DNA from: Lachnoanaerobaculum sp. OBRC5-5
Lineage (GTDB): Bacteria; Bacillota; Clostridia; Lachnospirales; Lachnospiraceae
Assembly (NCBI RefSeq): GCF_000296385.1
Contig: NZ_JH815185.1
Coordinates: 842,013-906,012 of the forward strand
DNA: 64,000 nt
Reading direction: 5' to 3'
The notes below the pieces were generated by a model. That model was not told the DNA's origin. It did not search any database and worked only from the letters and a program-made list of their open reading frames with translations. This document shows, piece by piece, positions 1-8,785 of the stretch. The position numbers and the translations under genes are program-made. How positions within the stretch are numbered: the stretch's first letter is position 1; each line of letters begins with the position of its first letter.

Positions 1-273
1 ATATCTTGGTCTATGTTCTTTTATCAGATTATTCTCAAGTACCAATGCCTCAAGCTCGGAATCGGTTACAATATATTCAAATCTTTCAATCTTTGAGACC
101 ATTTGTTTTATCTTAGGACTCTTATCCTTACTTGATTGAAAATATTGCCTTACTCTGTTTCTCAATGAAATAGCCTTGCCGACATATATAATATCATCCT
201 TTTTGTCATGCATTATATAAACACCGGGCTGGCGTGGCAGCTTCTTTAATTCATCTTCTATTACAAATGTCAT
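1..273 (-). CDS. uvrC: UvrABC excinuclease subunit C, N-terminal part
   Basis: Partial gene; the window edge removes the C-terminal part. The 91 visible residues start [19 protein letters not shown] and carry the GIY-YIG nuclease fold seen in Uvr[11 protein letters not shown], then [18 protein letters not shown], then [13 protein letters not shown]. UvrC makes the incisions on both sides of a lesion in nucleotide excision repair, working with UvrA and UvrB. The ATG lies 3 bases after the stop of the preceding DUF1653 gene, so the two are probably co-transcribed. The family identity is clear from the N-terminus; the UvrB-binding, RNase H-like and HhH domains lie outside the window. Confidence 0.93.
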   Translation of the reverse strand, partial: MTFVIEDELKKLPRQPGVYIMHDKKDDIIYVGKAISLRNRVRQYFQSSKDKSPKIKQMVSKIERFEYIVTDSELEALVLENNLIKEHRPRY

Positions 274-276
274 CTG

Positions 277-819
277 TTACCTTAGTCTTTTCCCCTCAAA
301 ATGTATTTGCATATCAAGATATGCAATAAAATCTGCAATATCTATTGTCTTATCAATGCCTTTTCTCTTTAATCCGTAAATATCAAATATAGCATCCAAC
401 TGCTTATCTGTTATATTTTCCTTGTTGGCTAAGATTATTTTCTTTTTTGTATAATAATCATCTGCATCCAGAAAGTCTATAAAGAAATTTTTAGGCTCAT
501 CTTCACTTTCTTCCTTCAGCGTTTTGTTAATTGTCTCTATATTAATTTCACTATTTATATCTGTAATTTGTTTAGATGTCTCAGATATATTTTCTACCTT
601 TTCAAAGCGATACTTTTGTTCTGTCTCAGGATATTTTTCTCTGTCCACTTCACTTAAGAACATATCAAGCGGTCTTGCATATACTCCGAAATCTCCGTAA
701 AGTGCCTGATATATTACCAGCTGTTCCTTACTTTCAGAATGTGTGGCAACAGCAATTATCTGATAAAGCTTATTTTTAAAATGTCTGTAAAACTCTCCAG
801 GTCTTGGATTCTCTCTCAT
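277..819 (-). CDS. DUF1653 domain protein
   Basis: 180 aa. The first ~65 residues (RPGEFYRHFKNKLYQIIAVATHSES...LVIYQALYGDFGVYARPLDMF) match the DUF1653 pattern, a small beta-rich domain of unknown function. The remaining ~115 residues are charged, with no recognised motif, no signal peptide and no membrane segment, so the protein is probably cytoplasmic. The ATG has an AGAGGGTG ribosome binding site. It is placed between an SMI1/KNR4-type gene and uvrC, with only 3 bases to uvrC. The domain assignment is from pattern memory; the function is unknown. Confidence 0.75.
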   Translation of the reverse strand: MRENPRPGEFYRHFKNKLYQIIAVATHSESKEQLVIYQALYGDFGVYARPLDMFLSEVDREKYPETEQKYRFEKVENISETSKQITDINSEINIETINKTLKEESEDEPKNFFIDFLDADDYYTKKKIILANKENITDKQLDAIFDIYGLKRKGIDKTIDIADFIAYLDMQIHFEGKRLR

Positions 820-834
820 TATATCACCCTCTTT

Positions 835-1440
835 TTAGTCAAAATTTTCTTTTAAAAATTTCCATACATTATCTATAAGTTCATCTATACTTGATGCTGT
901 ATAGATTATTTCATCCGGATCATGTATATAAAAAATAACTTGACCGACTTTTCCTTCCTTATCCGGATCAAAATCAAGCATCAGATATCCGCAATTGAGA
1001 TATGTCGCAAAAGCAAACCAATCTTTATGGAATAGATATGGTTTTATTCTGTTGTCTCTCATTTGTTCTATAACATCATTTGTAAAATAGTCAGGATAAT
1101 CTGTTAAAAGAGCATCCCTGTCTTGAAAATAGCTCTTTACCTTTTTCATCTCTTCAAGGCTGAATAATGTAAAGTTGATTTCTCTGTCATCTATGTCACA
1201 TTGCAACAATTCAAAATATCCGCTGCCGTTTTTGTATGAATAAAGTTCTTTAAAATCCTCAGGCAATTTTATTCCGAAAGTTTTTTCAAAATCTTCAAAC
1301 TCACTTTCACTTGCGCCGCCTATTTGTTCATACTCTTCAAAGTACCCTTCTTCTACAGGATCATCTATTCCCAATTCCTCAAAATTCTCGCAGATATATT
1401 TTTCAGCTTCTTTTAACTTTTCTTTTATTGTCTTCCCCAT
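835..1440 (-). CDS. SMI1/KNR4 (SUKH) family protein
   Basis: About 201 aa. The region around residues 35-75 shows the SUKH hallmark: ASESEFEDFEKTFGIKLPEDFKELYSYKNGSG, followed by alternating strands and an acidic C-terminus. SUKH proteins are often immunity proteins against contact-dependent or polymorphic toxins, but many are orphans, and no toxin gene is next to this one. I chose the ATG at 1440 (MGKTIKEKL) because an AGAAGGTGG ribosome binding site sits just upstream at about 1447-1455; an in-frame ATG at 1467 would place that site inside the gene. No signal peptide or membrane segment. The exact role is unknown. Confidence 0.8.
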   Translation of the reverse strand: MGKTIKEKLKEAEKYICENFEELGIDDPVEEGYFEEYEQIGGASESEFEDFEKTFGIKLPEDFKELYSYKNGSGYFELLQCDIDDREINFTLFSLEEMKKVKSYFQDRDALLTDYPDYFTNDVIEQMRDNRIKPYLFHKDWFAFATYLNCGYLMLDFDPDKEGKVGQVIFYIHDPDEIIYTASSIDELIDNVWKFLKENFD

Positions 1441-1576
1441 TGACAGCCACCTTCTTATTAAGTTCATTTAGAATAGCTTTATTATATCACATTGAAGGGT
1501 AGTTGCCACTGATAAGATGAAAAGATGAATATTATAAAATTATATATTTCAAAAATGAATATAATATTTTTACCAT

Positions 1577-1618
1577 AAAACAGACGAGTGAAAATTTATA
1601 ATTTAACTCGTCTGTTTT
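1577..1618. terminator. Bidirectional rho-independent terminator
   Basis: A 13-bp perfect inverted repeat (arms AAAACAGACGAGT and its complement, loop about 16 nt) gives a stable hairpin with A- and T-rich flanks. It lies directly after the stop of the GH32 gene and ends the fructan operon on the minus strand. Confidence 0.8.
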
Positions 1619-1619
1619 A

Positions 1620-3032
1620 TTATCCTTCAATATTTATTTTTCTATACCTTATAATGGCATCTTTTGACCTTATTCCAATACCAACTTTTCCTTCATATGG
1701 ATAAATCATAGAGGTAAAGTTATACTTACCTCCAAGCAAATAAACTTCCAGAACATTTCCGTCTTTTATTATACTGAAATCTATATCGTACTCTTTTTGT
1801 ATATTTGCCTTATATATTCTTATTCCACTTCGTATATTATTATCAGCTTCCGTAAAATCCGTAATAATATTACCAAAGAGAAAATCAAGTTTTATTATTA
1901 TTTTTTTCTCTTCACTGTCAAAAAACTCAAGCTTTAATTCCGAACTGTTTTTATCTCTTGTTATTACACCTGATATATAAATCCTTTCACACATTTTATC
2001 CAATATATTTGATATATTTTTGTCGTTTCCTTTAGTCTTTTGGCTGTATTCAACGTCACTTTTTAAATCTAAGTCATGACTGTAAGGTAGCATTTTCAAA
2101 ATGTTTTCTTCCATATCAATTAGTCTTGGATATGACATTATTCCACGATACCCGCCTTCTTCCGCCGGACCATGATCATTAATCCATGGCATCCATTCCC
2201 AACCTCCAAGCCAGGCCATTGAAATATTTTTTCCATACTTATCCTTATATGTTTGTGATGCGTAATAATGAGGACCAAAATCCAATGTTCCGCTATACTC
2301 ATGGAAGAAAATACAATTTTTAAAGTTAATATTTCCAACCATGTATACAGTAGGTAGAAAATCGGTTCGATTCATAGGTGATGCTGTTATAACCCACTTT
2401 CCACCTATTTCAAATATATCAGGACATTCAAACATTGTCCCTTCACCGGCTTTTGCTTCATAAAGTATTCCGCTATAGCTCCAGTCAAACAAATTCTTAG
2501 AATGAAAAAGATAAATTCTTCCATGGCTTTCAAGATCAGACGCGTTTTTGTCAGATCCTCCAACTACCATTTGCCATGTCCCATCATGAAAAATTACTTT
2601 AGGGTCTCTAAAGTCTTTTCCGATAGATTCAATAATCGGATTTTTCTCATATTTTATAAAATTATATCCGTCAAAAGAATATGCCATACATTGTCTTTGA
2701 CAAACTTCACCTTCTACCGATGAAACAGCTGTATAAAAAGCATATATTTTATCTTCATTAACAACTACAGAGCCTGAAAAGCATCCACCTTTGATATAAT
2801 CCTCATATTCCTCTTCCGGAATAAGAACAGGACTACACTCTTCCCAATGTATTAAATCAGGGCTCACGGCATGACCCCAATGCATTTTATCCCAGTTATT
2901 GCTGTATGGATTACATTGAAAGTACAGATGATATTTACCTTGAAACCACACAATACCGTTAGGATCATTTATCCACCCTCTTTTTAAAGCGAAATGATAT
3001 CTCGGTCTGAAAATATTTTGCTTCATACTCAT
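1620..3032 (-). CDS. GH32 beta-fructofuranosidase (sucrose-6-P hydrolase/levanase type)
   Basis: 470 aa with the classic GH32 motifs in order: WINDPNG near residue 20 (Asp is the nucleophile), WGHAVSPDLIHW, FSGSVV, FRDPKV near residue 142, and ECPDIF near residue 205 (Glu is the acid/base). The C-terminal ~150 residues fit the GH32 beta-sandwich. There is no signal peptide, so it probably hydrolyses imported sucrose or fructo-oligosaccharides in the cytoplasm. It is the last gene of the ABC-importer operon; its ATG overlaps the TGA of the permease gene (ATGA), which supports translational coupling. Whether the substrate is sucrose, inulin or levan oligosaccharide cannot be told from sequence alone. 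Confidence 0.93.
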   Translation of the reverse strand: MSMKQNIFRPRYHFALKRGWINDPNGIVWFQGKYHLYFQCNPYSNNWDKMHWGHAVSPDLIHWEECSPVLIPEEEYEDYIKGGCFSGSVVVNEDKIYAFYTAVSSVEGEVCQRQCMAYSFDGYNFIKYEKNPIIESIGKDFRDPKVIFHDGTWQMVVGGSDKNASDLESHGRIYLFHSKNLFDWSYSGILYEAKAGEGTMFECPDIFEIGGKWVITASPMNRTDFLPTVYMVGNINFKNCIFFHEYSGTLDFGPHYYASQTYKDKYGKNISMAWLGGWEWMPWINDHGPAEEGGYRGIMSYPRLIDMEENILKMLPYSHDLDLKSDVEYSQKTKGNDKNISNILDKMCERIYISGVITRDKNSSELKLEFFDSEEKKIIIKLDFLFGNIITDFTEADNNIRSGIRIYKANIQKEYDIDFSIIKDGNVLEVYLLGGKYNFTSMIYPYEGKVGIGIRSKDAIIRYRKINIEG

Positions 3033-3856
3033 GACTTTACTGCCCCCAACGTCATTCCTGCTGTCATCTTTTTATTTAATGAAAAATATATAACCAGTGT
3101 TGGTAATACGGACATTGCAATAGCCGCATAGGTTGCACCCCAATCCTTTAATCCTCTCGGCCCTATAAAGTCGGCGAGACCTATAGATATCGTTTTAAGT
3201 TCTGTACTGTTTATAAATACAAGACTGAATGTATAGTCATTCCACACTGTTATAAAATTCATAGCAAGCACTGTCATTATTGTATTTAACGACAACGGTA
3301 TAATTACTTTTGTATAAATACCGTAGATACTTGCCCCGTCAATCACTGCAGCCTCTATAATTTCATCAGAAATAAATGAATAAAAATTTACAAACAACAT
3401 TATCGATACAGGTAATTGAAATGCCAACAGAGGCAATATAACACTTATCCTTGTATTTATAAGTCCAATTTTTGCAAACATTGTAAATAAGGGTATCAAT
3501 GTAACTGCATATGGGATTGTAAGTCCTATAAGAAAATATCTGTATATCTTCTTCCTCCCCGAGAATTTCATCTTGGCAATAGCAAATGATGCCATTGAAC
3601 TGAGCAATACAATAAACACTAATGACACTACAGAAATTATAGCACTGTTTTTTATATAGGTAACTATATTGCTTTCAGTAAATATTCTAATAAAATTCTC
3701 TAAAGTAAAGCTCTTTGGAAAGCTGAACGGTTCTGTCAACAACTCTATATTCGGTCTAAATCCGGCTACAATAAGCCATATAACAGGATAGCCCTGAATT
3801 ATAAGGAACAGAATCATAACAGACCAATATATTATTTTTCTGATATTTCTTTTCAT
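3029..3856 (-). CDS. Carbohydrate ABC transporter permease, MalG type
   Basis: 275 aa, six predicted membrane helices, N-terminus KRNIRKIIYWSVMILFLII. The cytoplasmic EAA loop that contacts the ATPase is visible near residues 190-210 (EAAVIDGASIYGIYTKVIIPL). This is the second inner-membrane subunit of a CUT1-family sugar importer, paired with the permease gene 8 bases upstream. No ATP-binding subunit is encoded in this operon, so the importer presumably uses a shared MsmK/UgpC-type ATPase from elsewhere, as is common in Firmicutes. The gene neighbours (two GH32-clan hydrolases) suggest a fructose-containing oligosaccharide as cargo. Confidence 0.93.
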   Translation of the reverse strand: MKRNIRKIIYWSVMILFLIIQGYPVIWLIVAGFRPNIELLTEPFSFPKSFTLENFIRIFTESNIVTYIKNSAIISVVSLVFIVLLSSMASFAIAKMKFSGRKKIYRYFLIGLTIPYAVTLIPLFTMFAKIGLINTRISVILPLLAFQLPVSIMLFVNFYSFISDEIIEAAVIDGASIYGIYTKVIIPLSLNTIMTVLAMNFITVWNDYTFSLVFINSTELKTISIGLADFIGPRGLKDWGATYAAIAMSVLPTLVIYFSLNKKMTAGMTLGAVKS

Positions 3857-3864
3857 ATATCCTC

Positions 3865-4734
3865 CTATTCGTTTTCGCCATCCATATATTTACTGATTAA
3901 TAAAACTCCAATAATACTGAGTATTACAATTATTACAGCAATTGCACTTCCATATCCGTAGTCTCTGCTCGTAAAAGCTTTTTTATACATATATGTTGCA
4001 AGTATTTCAGATCTGTGATTCGGACCTCCCTTAGTCATATTCATAGGTGCCGCAAAACCTCTAAGCGCACCCACCAGACTCAATATACATGAAAGCATAA
4101 TTACATTTGCTATAGCAGGTATTCTGATTTTTACCAGAATCTGCAACTCCGTAGCTCCGTCTATTCTTGCCGCTTCCAATATATCAGGTGATACTGAAAC
4201 CAACGCAGAATAGAAAATAATCATATAAATACCTATATATTGCCAGCCTTCCACAGAAGCAACCGCCCATAAAACAGTTTTATAATCACTTAAAAATGCA
4301 ATAGGCTCCATACCAAGCATTTTTCTGAAGATATTGAATAAACCCAAAGGCTCATACGAATAAAATCCTGTAAACAATTGTGATATTGCAATAACCGTAA
4401 TAACAGAAGGTATGTAATATACAGTTTGTATAAAGCCTCTTCCTTTTTTAAGATATGTAAGTAAAACTGCAATGCTAAAACCGAAACCAAGCTGCAGTAC
4501 CATTACAATAACTATATATATTATATTGTTTCCAAACGCTTGTCTGAATACGCTGTCTCCAAAAAGTTTTATGTAGTTATTAAAACCTACAAAACTCTTT
4601 TTCCCTATACCGTTCCAATCTAAACAGCTATAATAAATTGAAACGAGTATAGGAACCATAACTATAACAGAATAGACAATAAAAGCAGGTAGCAAAAATA
4701 CAGCAATCGCTTTCTTATCTCTCAAAATTTTCAT
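3865..4734 (-). CDS. Carbohydrate ABC transporter permease, MalF/UgpA type
   Basis: 289 aa with about six membrane helices. It opens with a typical helix (KAIAVFLLPAFIVYSVIVMVPILVSIYYS) and contains the EAA motif near residues 185-205 (EAARIDGATELQILVKIRIPAI) and the GGPNHRSEILATYMYKKAF stretch typical of this permease class. It forms the membrane channel with the adjacent MalG-type subunit. It starts 6 bases after the stop of the binding-protein gene, so the three importer genes form one operon. Confidence 0.93.
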   Translation of the reverse strand: MKILRDKKAIAVFLLPAFIVYSVIVMVPILVSIYYSCLDWNGIGKKSFVGFNNYIKLFGDSVFRQAFGNNIIYIVIVMVLQLGFGFSIAVLLTYLKKGRGFIQTVYYIPSVITVIAISQLFTGFYSYEPLGLFNIFRKMLGMEPIAFLSDYKTVLWAVASVEGWQYIGIYMIIFYSALVSVSPDILEAARIDGATELQILVKIRIPAIANVIMLSCILSLVGALRGFAAPMNMTKGGPNHRSEILATYMYKKAFTSRDYGYGSAIAVIIVILSIIGVLLISKYMDGENE

Positions 4735-4740
4735 AAAATT

Positions 4741-6042
4741 CTATTTATTTGCCTCCAAGGCCTCATCCACCGCCTTTATAAAGTCATCCGTTGTTTCTTC
4801 ACCCATACAAAGTCCCGGTAGATTATCATTAATTGTTGCTATTACATCTTCATTCAATACTACATCCCAAGGCCTTGCTGCAGTTGAACCTATATTATTT
4901 GTATCTTCCATTACCTTTAAAAACAACGGATCAAAGCTGCTGTTGTCACTCATATCCACCTTTTGCGGTGCCAAATGCTCATGTGCAAAATATGCAGGGC
5001 TGTAGTTTTTAACTATAAATGTCAGGTAATCTTTGTACTGATCATCAAAAGTCTTAGGATTAACTGCTAAACCTATGCCACCAAATGCCCAGTAGTCATT
5101 TTCATTTGTTTTTCCGTCCTTTATTGTAGGCATATAAAAATAATCGACATTCAATCCTTCCGGTCTATTCTTATCTGTAAAATAATTCAACTCCCAAGTA
5201 CCTGTCGGATACATTGCACTCTTTCCACTAAGAAATAAATTTAATCCTGTAGCTACATCGGTTGTTGAAAATCCCGGCTGGAAATACTGTCCTATTTCAG
5301 ACATAAAAGTTGCAGCCTTAACGCCCGGTTCATCAGACATCTTAGCTTCTCCTAAAGATAATTTATTTAAATACTCATTACCTGTCATTCTGAACGGATA
5401 TGTTGCAAGAAGTCGAAGCAATGGCCATCCGTCTCCTCCACCGATTCCAAATGCAGTATACCCTTTTTCTTTTAAAACCTTGCAATCTTCTAAAAGCTCA
5501 TCCAATGTCTTTGGTGCTTCGATTCCGGCATCTTTAAACATATCAACATTATACCAGATCATTTCTGTTGAAAGCTCTAAAGGTAATGTATACAACTTAC
5601 CGTCAGAAGTCCTTCCATAGTTTAATGCCAATGGAATATAGCTGTCTTTTTCACCTATTTCATCAAGAAAGGCATCCATATCTGTGAGCATACCCTGTTC
5701 TCCAAGTTCTGTAGCATACGGTGTCGCATCAAGGTCAAACATATCAGGCATCTGCCCACCTGCAATCATTGTTCTAAGTTTCTGATCATACGACGTTCTG
5801 TCTGCATTACTGTCAATAACAAGCTTTATATTTCCACCCTGCTCATTATATTTTTTTGTTATCTCCTGCAATGTTACCATTGTATCATCCGATGCGGATC
5901 TTGAAGAAAAATAATGAATCTCTCTTACGTTACCGTCTTTGTTTTCAGCATCTGTAGAATTTGTGTTGGTTTGTGCTTTATTTCCGCAACCCATTAATAC
6001 CATTCCGGCTATAAGGCATATAGTTCCTATCTTCTTGTACAT
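4741..6042 (-). CDS. Sugar-binding lipoprotein of CUT1 ABC importer
   Basis: 433 aa extracellular solute-binding protein, family 1. The N-terminus is a lipoprotein signal peptide with lipobox near residue 19 (VLMGCGNK), so the mature protein is anchored through Cys to the outer face of the membrane. The body shows the family features FDLDATPYA, YTLPLELSTEMIWYNVDMFKDAGIEAPKTLDELLE and the GKSAMYPTGTWEL segment. It delivers the sugar to the two downstream permeases. Neighbouring GH32-clan genes point to fructo-oligosaccharides or sucrose as ligand; this is inference from context. Confidence 0.93.
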   Translation of the reverse strand: MYKKIGTICLIAGMVLMGCGNKAQTNTNSTDAENKDGNVREIHYFSSRSASDDTMVTLQEITKKYNEQGGNIKLVIDSNADRTSYDQKLRTMIAGGQMPDMFDLDATPYATELGEQGMLTDMDAFLDEIGEKDSYIPLALNYGRTSDGKLYTLPLELSTEMIWYNVDMFKDAGIEAPKTLDELLEDCKVLKEKGYTAFGIGGGDGWPLLRLLATYPFRMTGNEYLNKLSLGEAKMSDEPGVKAATFMSEIGQYFQPGFSTTDVATGLNLFLSGKSAMYPTGTWELNYFTDKNRPEGLNVDYFYMPTIKDGKTNENDYWAFGGIGLAVNPKTFDDQYKDYLTFIVKNYSPAYFAHEHLAPQKVDMSDNSSFDPLFLKVMEDTNNIGSTAARPWDVVLNEDVIATINDNLPGLCMGEETTDDFIKAVDEALEANK

Positions 6043-6054
6043 AATAATCTCCTT

Positions 6055-7500
6055 TTAAACTTCATACAAATGAATATCAGAAACCCTGATACTTCCGTCT
6101 TTTACAAAAAATCCCCAATTTGTTCTTTTCATGTTATAGGCTCTCATTGTCAGAGCGGTAGTATTATTCACATAAAGACATATTATACTTCCGTCTGCCA
6201 CAACCCTTATATGTACTTTATTATCCTTTAAACTTTTATAATCAAAAGGTCTTTCAAGTTCAATCATAAAGGGCTTGTCCCCGTCAACATACCACTGATT
6301 TACGCCACTTATACGTCTTGGCCACATATCTGCCACAATTCTGTTATAAAAAGGCTCAAATCTAAGGTAATAGCCGTTTGCCAGGGCTGAATCCTGTCTC
6401 AAACCTATTCCGAAAGATCTAACTCCTTCACTGAATTCTATTACCGCTTCTATCATACATGTTTCTTTCATTCCGTTGATTACATATGACTTCTCCCCCT
6501 CAAAATTTTCTATTTCAACTTTATTTATTTTTTCATTTACGGCTTCCTTATTAAACATATTGATCAATCCGTCAGCAGGTTTTACAGTAAGCTTATTATC
6601 AGTTGTTTGGTCAATCTCATGTGCAATAAAATTTCCGCCCCATTCATACTGTCCGAAATCACTTTCACCACGCTTAGTAGGAACCCAAGCAAACGCCATT
6701 CTTTTATCACCGACCTGTGCTGTTTTTGCAGCATAAAACGCTCTTCCGTCAAAGGTATCTTCTATAGGAGAGGTCCACGGTCCGCTCAGCTTATCAGACA
6801 TCCTATAATGAGTTACAAATTTTTCTGAAAAAGTTGAATACACAAGATACCATTTGTTTCCAAGTTTAAACAAATCCGGACATTCATGTGTCATATAAGA
6901 TTCAGGATTATAAAACGGCTCTTTCGCCTCCCAGTGAATTAAATCATAAGATCTGCATAAGCCTACACATCCTCCGTTCTTTTCACTTGCTCCCCGCAAT
7001 CTTGCAGCCAAAAGCATATCAAAACATTTCTCATCTTCATTATAAAAAACAAACGGATCACGCCAATCAAAAGGCTCGTAAATACTTTCATCTGCACCGA
7101 ATGTAAGCTCAGGCAGTTTTTCCCAATTTATCAGATCTGTACTTATTGCATGTGCAACATATTGTAAAGGTTTTCCGTCCCTGTGATACTTGGGATTATA
7201 ATTATTCTGTGCGGTATAAAACATATGAAATTGACCGTCATTACCTTCTATTACAGACCCTGTATAACAGGCATAGTCCGCATCGTCATACTCCCCGACA
7301 GGTAATACAACCTTACAATCTTTTATATTAACCCCGTCTTCCGTTATCAACAGATTCCAGCTTGTACGATATCCATACTCATCCTGTGTATTTCCTTTTC
7401 TTTCATCATGAAGATAATAAATATAAAATTTACCATCATGCGCAAATGGAATAGTATCTCCAACCCAACCGTCTGTCGGTTTATAAAAAATATTTTTCAT
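6055..7500 (-). CDS. GH32-clan glycoside hydrolase, divergent
   Basis: 481 aa, first gene of the operon. The fold is that of the GH32 five-bladed propeller: DFRDP-like WRDPFVFYNE near residue 145, ECPDLFKLGNKWYLVYSTFSE near residue 205, and a C-terminal beta-sandwich. The nucleophile block is unusual: where typical GH32 enzymes have W-x-N-D-P-N-G this protein has GWVGDTIPF, keeping Trp and Asp but losing the Pro-Asn-Gly. There is no signal peptide, so it is cytoplasmic. It is preceded by a GAGGTT ribosome binding site. It probably acts on a fructose-containing sugar different from the substrate of the canonical GH32 in the same operon, but the substrate is unknown. Confidence 0.85.
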   Translation of the reverse strand: MKNIFYKPTDGWVGDTIPFAHDGKFYIYYLHDERKGNTQDEYGYRTSWNLLITEDGVNIKDCKVVLPVGEYDDADYACYTGSVIEGNDGQFHMFYTAQNNYNPKYHRDGKPLQYVAHAISTDLINWEKLPELTFGADESIYEPFDWRDPFVFYNEDEKCFDMLLAARLRGASEKNGGCVGLCRSYDLIHWEAKEPFYNPESYMTHECPDLFKLGNKWYLVYSTFSEKFVTHYRMSDKLSGPWTSPIEDTFDGRAFYAAKTAQVGDKRMAFAWVPTKRGESDFGQYEWGGNFIAHEIDQTTDNKLTVKPADGLINMFNKEAVNEKINKVEIENFEGEKSYVINGMKETCMIEAVIEFSEGVRSFGIGLRQDSALANGYYLRFEPFYNRIVADMWPRRISGVNQWYVDGDKPFMIELERPFDYKSLKDNKVHIRVVADGSIICLYVNNTTALTMRAYNMKRTNWGFFVKDGSIRVSDIHLYEV

Positions 7501-7619
7501 ATATAACCTCTTATCTGATATAACTATTTTTTTGAATGCTTTTAAAATCTTGTTTTTATACTATACTATTTTATATAAATATCCTATTCGCAAATGCTCC
7601 AAAGTTTTTATAAATGATT

Positions 7620-7660
7620 ATGCAAGTGTATGTTTTCTTGCATTTTTCATGCAAATATGC
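7620..7660. promoter_or_regulatory. Candidate LacI-family operator in divergent promoter region
   Basis: The 230-base gap between the divergent GH32-type gene and the LacI-type gene contains an inverted repeat ATGCAAG (7620-7626) and CTTGCAT (7637-7643), followed by a further ATGCAAAT at 7649-7657. The A/T-rich surroundings hold promoter-like boxes. LacI-family proteins bind palindromes near their own genes, so this is a reasonable operator, but the 10-base spacer is wider than in the usual LacI site. Confidence 0.35.
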
Positions 7661-7729
7661 TATTGTTTTCATGGTTTTTCAAGATATACTCTTGTCTTTT
7701 CATAATCATTTTCATAAAGGAGGTCTTAT

Positions 7730-8749
7730 ATGGTTACTATTAATGATGTTGCAAATACAGCCGGTGTATCTATTTCAACGGTTTCAAGAGTTATAAACCA
7801 AAGTAATACTGTATCTGTTTCTACAAAAAACAAAGTTATGGAAGTTATAAGAGAACTTGGTTATTCACCCGGTCCGACATTAAAAAGAGAAAATCGTAAA
7901 TCAAATAAATTAATCGGTGTTCTTTTTCCCGATATATCTAACAATGTCTTCGGTAGAATATTACAGGGCATCAACAGTGTGGTAACACCTCTTGGATATA
8001 ATACTGTTATATGTGAAACAAATGGTGAACTCGATAAAGAAATACACTTTTTGGATGTCTTAAAAAATAAGCAAGTTGAAGGTATTATTATGGCAAACGT
8101 TCATATACCGCAAGAACATATGATGTGGATACATAGAAACAATAAGCCTGTTATATATGTATGTCAGGATATTCCTGATTTTGAGCTGAAAATCCCTGTC
8201 AGTTCTGTAAATATGGATAATCAACAGGCCATCTGTGATATGGTGCATTTTCTTTATAATATGGGGCATAGGAATATCGCATTTATTGGAGGCCCACTTC
8301 ATGATTTATCAGCCGGAAAGAAAAGATATGAAGGCTATATGAAAGGAATCAGGGAATGTTCGTTAAATACTTCCCAAGACCTTATAAGTCTACAGGATTC
8401 TTTTACTATAGAAGACGGCTATGCCGGAATGAATCAAATATATGAAAAAGCGTCTATCCTTCCAACAGCAGTTCTTTGTGCCTGCGACAATATCGCTGTA
8501 GGAGCGATAGATTTTATGTATGATAATAATATACAAGTACCGGGGCATATTTCAGTAACAGGTGTGGATGACAGTAATCTTGCAACTGCTATCAGGCCAT
8601 CGCTTACTACAATACGTCATGCTACTTTTGATACGGGAGTAAAATCTGCACAGCTTTTACTTGAATATTTCTCATCAAGCACTTTTAAAGGGAGCGCATT
8701 TAAAATGCCGTATCAGCTTTTACGCAGACAGAGTGTAAAGCATCTATAA
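7730..8749 (+). CDS. LacI-family transcriptional regulator
   Basis: 339 aa. The N-terminal helix-turn-helix and hinge are clear: TINDVANTAGVSISTVSRVI, then residues 25-50 ending RELGYSPG. The rest (residues ~60-339) is the periplasmic-binding-protein-like sugar-sensing domain, with IGVLFPDISNNVFGRILQGI, GHRNIAFIGGP and TGVDDSNLATAIRPSLTTI. An excellent AAAGGAGG ribosome binding site precedes the ATG. It is divergent from the fructan importer operon and most likely represses it in the absence of a fructose-derived inducer. The ligand is inferred from gene context. Confidence 0.94.
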   Translation: MVTINDVANTAGVSISTVSRVINQSNTVSVSTKNKVMEVIRELGYSPGPTLKRENRKSNKLIGVLFPDISNNVFGRILQGINSVVTPLGYNTVICETNGELDKEIHFLDVLKNKQVEGIIMANVHIPQEHMMWIHRNNKPVIYVCQDIPDFELKIPVSSVNMDNQQAICDMVHFLYNMGHRNIAFIGGPLHDLSAGKKRYEGYMKGIRECSLNTSQDLISLQDSFTIEDGYAGMNQIYEKASILPTAVLCACDNIAVGAIDFMYDNNIQVPGHISVTGVDDSNLATAIRPSLTTIRHATFDTGVKSAQLLLEYFSSSTFKGSAFKMPYQLLRRQSVKHL

Positions 8750-8756
8750 TATAAAT

Positions 8757-8785
8757 AGGACTCCCCTTTTGGGAAGTCCTTATCT
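8757..8785. terminator. Terminator between convergent genes
   Basis: AGGACTCCCC and GGGAAGTCCT form a hairpin with one bulge and a short loop, followed by TATCTTTATTT. It lies between the convergent LacI-type gene and the gene at 8786-9505 and probably serves both. Confidence 0.7.

Noticed and set aside
835-1440. A polymorphic-toxin immunity locus around the SMI1/KNR4 gene
   Set aside because: No toxin, LXG or Rhs gene is nearby; the neighbours are uvrC and a fructan operon, so the role cannot be claimed.
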